Shown here in pieces: positions 60,454-64,000 of a stretch of 64,000 nucleotides of DNA (the first letter of the stretch is position 1; each line of letters opens with the position of its first letter). A model generated the notes under the pieces. That model worked only from the letters and a program-made list of their open reading frames with translations, made no database searches and was not told the origin of the DNA. Both the position numbers and the translations under genes were made by a program. Source of the DNA: Proteles cristata cristata (Eukaryota; Chordata; Mammalia; Carnivora; Hyaenidae). The stretch spans positions 1-64,000 of the forward strand of contig JAESUZ010005469.1 of assembly GCA_017311185.1 (NCBI GenBank). Reading direction: 5' to 3'.

Positions 60454-60644
60454 GGGGCACCTGGGTGGCTCAGTCAATTAAGCATCCAACTCTTGATTTC
60501 AACTCAGGTCATGATCTTGCAGTTCATGAGATTGAGCCCCACATCAGGCTTTGGAGTCTCTCTCCCCACCTACCCCGGCCATCCCTAGCTTGCACACACA
60601 TTCTCTCTCTGGCTCTCAAAATAAATAAATAAACATTAAAAACT
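60454..60644 (+). mobile_element. SINEC, old subfamily
   Basis: Head GGGGCACCTGGGTGGCTCAG; body shortened between CAGGCTTTGG and AGTCTCTCTC; tail AAATAAATAAATAAACATT. Short flank repeat AAAATGTTA on both sides. Confidence 0.92.
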
Positions 60645-60837
60645 AAAATGTTATACAGCTATTACACTTTACCATTATTTATTATAGAAATAAGTGTTAT
60701 GATGGCAGTAAGTTTTGTTAATTTGAATAGAGAATGGTTTTTATTATATTATTCTTTCAAATATGAATGTATTTTTCAGTAAAAGTCATGTAGATACTAC
60801 TATTTGTTGGTATATTTTCCCATTTAAAACTAATATT

Positions 60838-61560
60838 AAAAAGAGTTTTGCTGAGGGGCGCCTGGGTGGCTTAGTCGGTTAAGCGTCCGACTTTCGCTTA
60901 GGTCATGATCTCGCGGTTTGTGGGTTCCGGCCCCGCGTCGGGCTCTGTGCTGACTGCCAGCTCAGAGCCTGGAGCCTGTTTCAGTCTGTGACTCCCTCTC
61001 TCTCTGACCCTCCCTTGCTCACGCTGTCTCTCTCTCTATCCTAGAAATAAATAAAACATGAAAAAAAAAAAGAGTTTTGCTGAGATATAATTCACATACC
61101 ACATTATTCATCCATTTAAGGTGTAAAATTCCATGTTTTTTAGTATATTCACAGATATGTTTAACTATTATCATAGTCAGTTTTAGAATATTTTCATCAC
61201 TTTAAGAAGAAACCCATATTAGCAACTGCTACCATATTCTTCTTTTCCCTTAGCCCAAAGCAAACTCTAATCTTTCTGTCTCTATAGATTTATCTATTCT
61301 GGGTATTTCATATATATGAAATCATAAAATATGTGCTCTTTTCTAACTTGCTTCTTTCACTAAATATGTTTTTCAAGTTTCATCCATGTTATAACATGTA
61401 TCAATACTCATTATTTTTTGTGGTTTAATAATATTCCATTGTATATACATACCACAATTTATACTTTTAACAACCAACGGACATTTAGGTTGTTTCTATC
61501 ATTTGCTTATTATCAGTAACACTGCTATGAACAATACTGCCTTAATATTTACTATCCTCT
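60838..61560 (-). mobile_element. old LINE-1 3'UTR, antisense
   Basis: GAGATATAATTCACATACCA, CTGTCTCTATAGATTTATCT, CATCCATGTTATAACATGTA, AATATTCCATTGTATATACA: antisense L1M-type 3' end, split by the SINE at 60856. Confidence 0.85.
60856..61066 (+). mobile_element. SINEC, young subfamily
   Basis: Near-consensus. 18-bp duplication AAAAAGAGTTTTGCTGAG at 60838-60855 and 61067-61084. Confidence 0.97.
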
Positions 61561-62290
61561 TATACAAAACCTTATGTAAGACAGACGCAAGTACTTAGGC
61601 TTTCTCATTTCTCATCTGAGTATTCACAAAGCTCTATGAATGTATGTGTCCTCCAGATTCCCAGGAATATGTCATAGCCTTTTGAAACTTTTATGGACAA
61701 CTCATTTCCCAGTTTTCCTTTTAAGCTATTTGGTTAATATATTGTTTGACCTTAATTGGAATCTATCACCTCAGGGAGCCCGAAGTTAAAACACTTGCCT
61801 GTAACTGTTTTGACAATCCCATCTACCTACTATGCTTGCCAAGAAGGCTGTTCACAATGACTGAGATCAGAGTCATCTTTTCAACAGGGGTCTTCAAGGA
61901 AAGGATCAGACAGGTCAAATGATGACAACTATTTGGGAATCAGACTTTGCAGGAGCTCTAGTTCCATTCAGCTTCTGGTAGCTGCCAGGCTCTATGGGGA
62001 ATATGAAAGGTCATTATTCCCAGGATACTGCTGAGTTAGGATAGTGGGGAATGGGACCAAGGCAAATTAAAATGCCACATAGTGTCTTGTTCTTATTTAG
62101 ATTTAGCTGTTTTTCTTGAATAACACTCCCTAGATTGTTGCAAGTCTTTGGTTAATTTCCAGAATTTCCTAGAGGAATTATAAGTGTTCCTCAATGTACA
62201 TAGAAAGTCTCAAAAAATGCTTTGCAGTTTTCATGTAAAATGCTTTTATTTGATCTCCAGTCTTTTTAAAGGTAAGGAATTTTTGGCTTA
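61561..62290. other. probable old interspersed repeat, unassigned
   Basis: Segment 62030-62180 (GGCAAATTAAAATGCCACAT) looks like part of an old LINE, but I cannot assign it. Confidence 0.35.
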
Positions 62291-62831
62291 GAAAATGATG
62301 AGGGAGAATGAGGCAGGCTGAGGGGTAAAGCAGAAGCTAGCACCCCAGGTGGGATCTGAGTAATATTCCTTGGACACTCCTGGCTACCCAAGAACAAAGG
62401 AAAGGGTTTTAAGTGCTGGCTATGGTGATGTGGGAAACTAGGGCAAATGAAAAGTTAAATTCCCCTACTCCCTACAGCCGACTGACAAGTCCTTGAAATG
62501 GGCAGAGTGACCTCCCTCTAGGAGCTCAGTTGCCTCAGTGGATGATGACACTTCACTGGGGGCAAAAGAGAACCTTAGCTTAACATTACCCCAACCTCAA
62601 GGATCTTATAAGTCAACTTTCTTTATCTCAGCTGCCACAAGATATATGCTGGCAATCATACTCCAAGCTTATGGCCCCTGATATACATCTAAAGGGTTTC
62701 ATGACTGAGGTTTTATTAAATGGTAATAAATGACATTTTCCTAGCAACAGCTAGCCCCTCAAGGTCTTGGAGACCTTGCTTCCAAAATTCCTTAGAGACT
62801 TACTCTATCCCTGACCCCCCTCCCAACCTGG

Positions 62832-62838
62832 TATATAA
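62832..62838 (+). promoter_or_regulatory. TATA box of the solo LTR
   Basis: TATATAA about 65 bp before the AATAAA signal, the usual compact U3/R arrangement. Confidence 0.55.
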
Positions 62839-62900
62839 TGAGTTACCGGTCATGACCTCAGTGCAGCTCTTCCTGCCCACGGATCTTGTCACCATGCTTT

Positions 62901-62906
62901 AATAAA
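62901..62906 (+). terminator. polyadenylation signal of the solo LTR
   Basis: AATAAA followed within 40 bp by T/G-rich sequence (TTCCTTGGTTGTTGGGTCTG). Confidence 0.6.
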
Positions 62907-63279
62907 ATCAGATTTTTGCACTGAAGATGTCTTCAAGAATTCTTCCTTGGTTGTTGGGTCTGGACCACCCTACCATCACCCTAAAACTTCACCAGAAAAT
63001 TTGTGACTCCCTTGATCCCTCAAGTATCTTAGAATTATTACATTGATCCTTACTTAGAAGATTAGGTTCTGCACAAAGCATTATGAAGATGTTGATTCCC
63101 AATAATGTTTGCTTATTTTTTCATTTCTTTTATGGAGGAATAAATCTTCAAAATTTATTAGGCTATTATTATGCTAATAGTACATGCTACAACGTGGATG
63201 AACTTTTAAAACATGAGAAGCGAAAGATGCCAACACCAAAAGTCACATATTGTCAGGTTCCATCTGTATGAAATGTCTG

Positions 63280-63775
63280 GAAAGGCAAATCTTGAAGGGA
63301 AGCAGATTCTGCCATCCCAAAATGTGTCTCTTTGGCATAAGGATTATTTTGAGCTAAAGGCAACCGAAACCCAGCAGATTCAAGAAAAACTCTTTATCCA
63401 TTCCCTTCAATTGACTAAATGTACACTGGAAAGCAGGTCTGTACCAGGAAGGGAGATATTATCAGAAATACTTTTTTTATCTAAGAAATTTATCTGCATA
63501 ATGGAGCAACCTTTGTTTTCCAAACATCTTCTCTAGACTTCCTGTGAAAGGCCTTCCTCCCTTGTATCTCCAGACTCCCACCCCTTTCCTTAGCTCAGGA
63601 TGTTATGTAAGCTTCAATTATCTAGTTATTTTGGGGGTCTCATATTTTAATAAGGGCTCACATATATATGAAATTAAATTTTTCTCCTATTAATTTGTCT
63701 TATGACAATTTAATTATTAGAGAAGGCAAAGAACCTAGAAGGGAAGAAGGAAAAATGTTTCTGCCCATACAACCA
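63280..63775 (+). mobile_element. probable ancient LTR
   Basis: Begins near CCATCCCAAAATGTGTCTCT with GGCATAAGGATTATTTTGAG and ends TCTCCTATTAATTTGTCTTA, GAGAACCTAGAAGG-like text. Layout resembles old ERVL-type LTRs; no target duplication visible. The 107-codon frame at 63213-63536 overlaps it and is not called a gene. Confidence 0.45.
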
Positions 63776-64000
63776 TATAGACAGAGTGTAGATTAGCAGT
63801 TGCAGAGAGCTGGCAGAGATGGGGAAAGGATGATTGATAAAGGGTACTGGGTACCTTTATGAAGTTAGGAAATTGCTAGAAACTTGATTTTGGTAACAGT
63901 TGCACAATTTTGCCTATATTGTAACAATGATTGAATTAAACAAGAGAATTGTATGGTATGTGAAGTATATCTCATTAAAGTTATTAAAACAAAAAAATTA

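Larger units (their letters stand above)
62296..62994 (+). mobile_element. solo LTR of an endogenous retrovirus
   Basis: 699 bp, begins TGATGAGGGA and ends TTCACCA (TG...CA), flanked by 5-bp GAAAA at 62291-62295 and 62995-62999. Promoter-like TATATAA at 62832-62838; AATAAA at 62901-62906 followed by a GTTGTTGGGTCTGGACCACC-type U5. No retroviral genes adjoin it, so it is a recombined solo LTR. Exact family not assigned. Confidence 0.78.

Noticed and set aside
63213..63536. 107-codon plus frame
   Set aside because: Overlaps a probable ancient LTR; peptide is not recognisable.

Overview
This is mammalian nuclear DNA, almost certainly from a carnivoran and most likely a felid. Evidence: more than two dozen tRNA-Lys-derived SINEs of the carnivore CAN/SINEC type (head reading 'GGGGCGCCTGGGTGGCT'), carnivore-type LINE-1 with a 3' end of the form 'ACAATAAACTAT', AT-rich introns with canonical GT/AG sites, and old mammal-wide repeats (L2, MIR, MER5A, Tigger-like, MLT1 LTRs). 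Nothing bacterial, plasmid-like or CRISPR-like is present.

The only protein-coding gene I can support is CNTLN (centlein, a centrosomal coiled-coil protein) on the minus strand. Five consecutive coding exons lie at 30887-30696, 24709-24612, 22646-22520, 21168-21031 and 19994-19809. Their phases join perfectly and encode 247 residues of continuous coiled coil near the C-terminal part of the protein. No other expected CNTLN exon was found, so the flanking introns appear to exceed 33 kb (upstream, towards 64000) and 19 kb (downstream, towards 1). A 60-bp candidate cassette exon with good splice sites lies at 53776-53717 on the same strand; it is speculative.

Layout. 1-7230: truncated L1 copies in both orientations with SINEs, one of them carrying a small retrocopied LTR fragment with a GAAA tail. 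7230-9680: mostly unique intron. 9693-16231: an almost full-length degenerate L1 with a 12-bp target-site duplication. 16420-18845: SINE cluster and antisense L1 3' end. 19809-30887: the CNTLN exons, with short SINE/L1 insertions close to splice sites and three old MLT1/MIR elements. 31000-44300: intron with L2, an MLT1 LTR split by a SINE, a Tigger-like DNA transposon and scattered SINEs. 44880-49760: a long ancient antisense L1 repeatedly broken by SINEs, one of which is itself broken by an L1. 50170-53090: more old L1, L2 and MER5A fragments plus simple repeats. 53090-55870: intron with the candidate exon. 55880-59130: old sense L1 with four later insertions. 59400-64000: MLT1-like antisense LTR, SINEs, antisense L1 3' end, a solo endogenous-retrovirus LTR (62296-62994, TG...CA, 5-bp duplication) and a probable ancient LTR.

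Biologically the window is one gene's introns acting as a transposon landing ground. I found no convincing new system. The most interesting items are a 65-bp L1 fragment inserted in the 3' splice-site region of a CNTLN exon, the candidate in-frame cassette exon, two perfect CTCF-core matches, and several layered insertions with readable target-site duplications.
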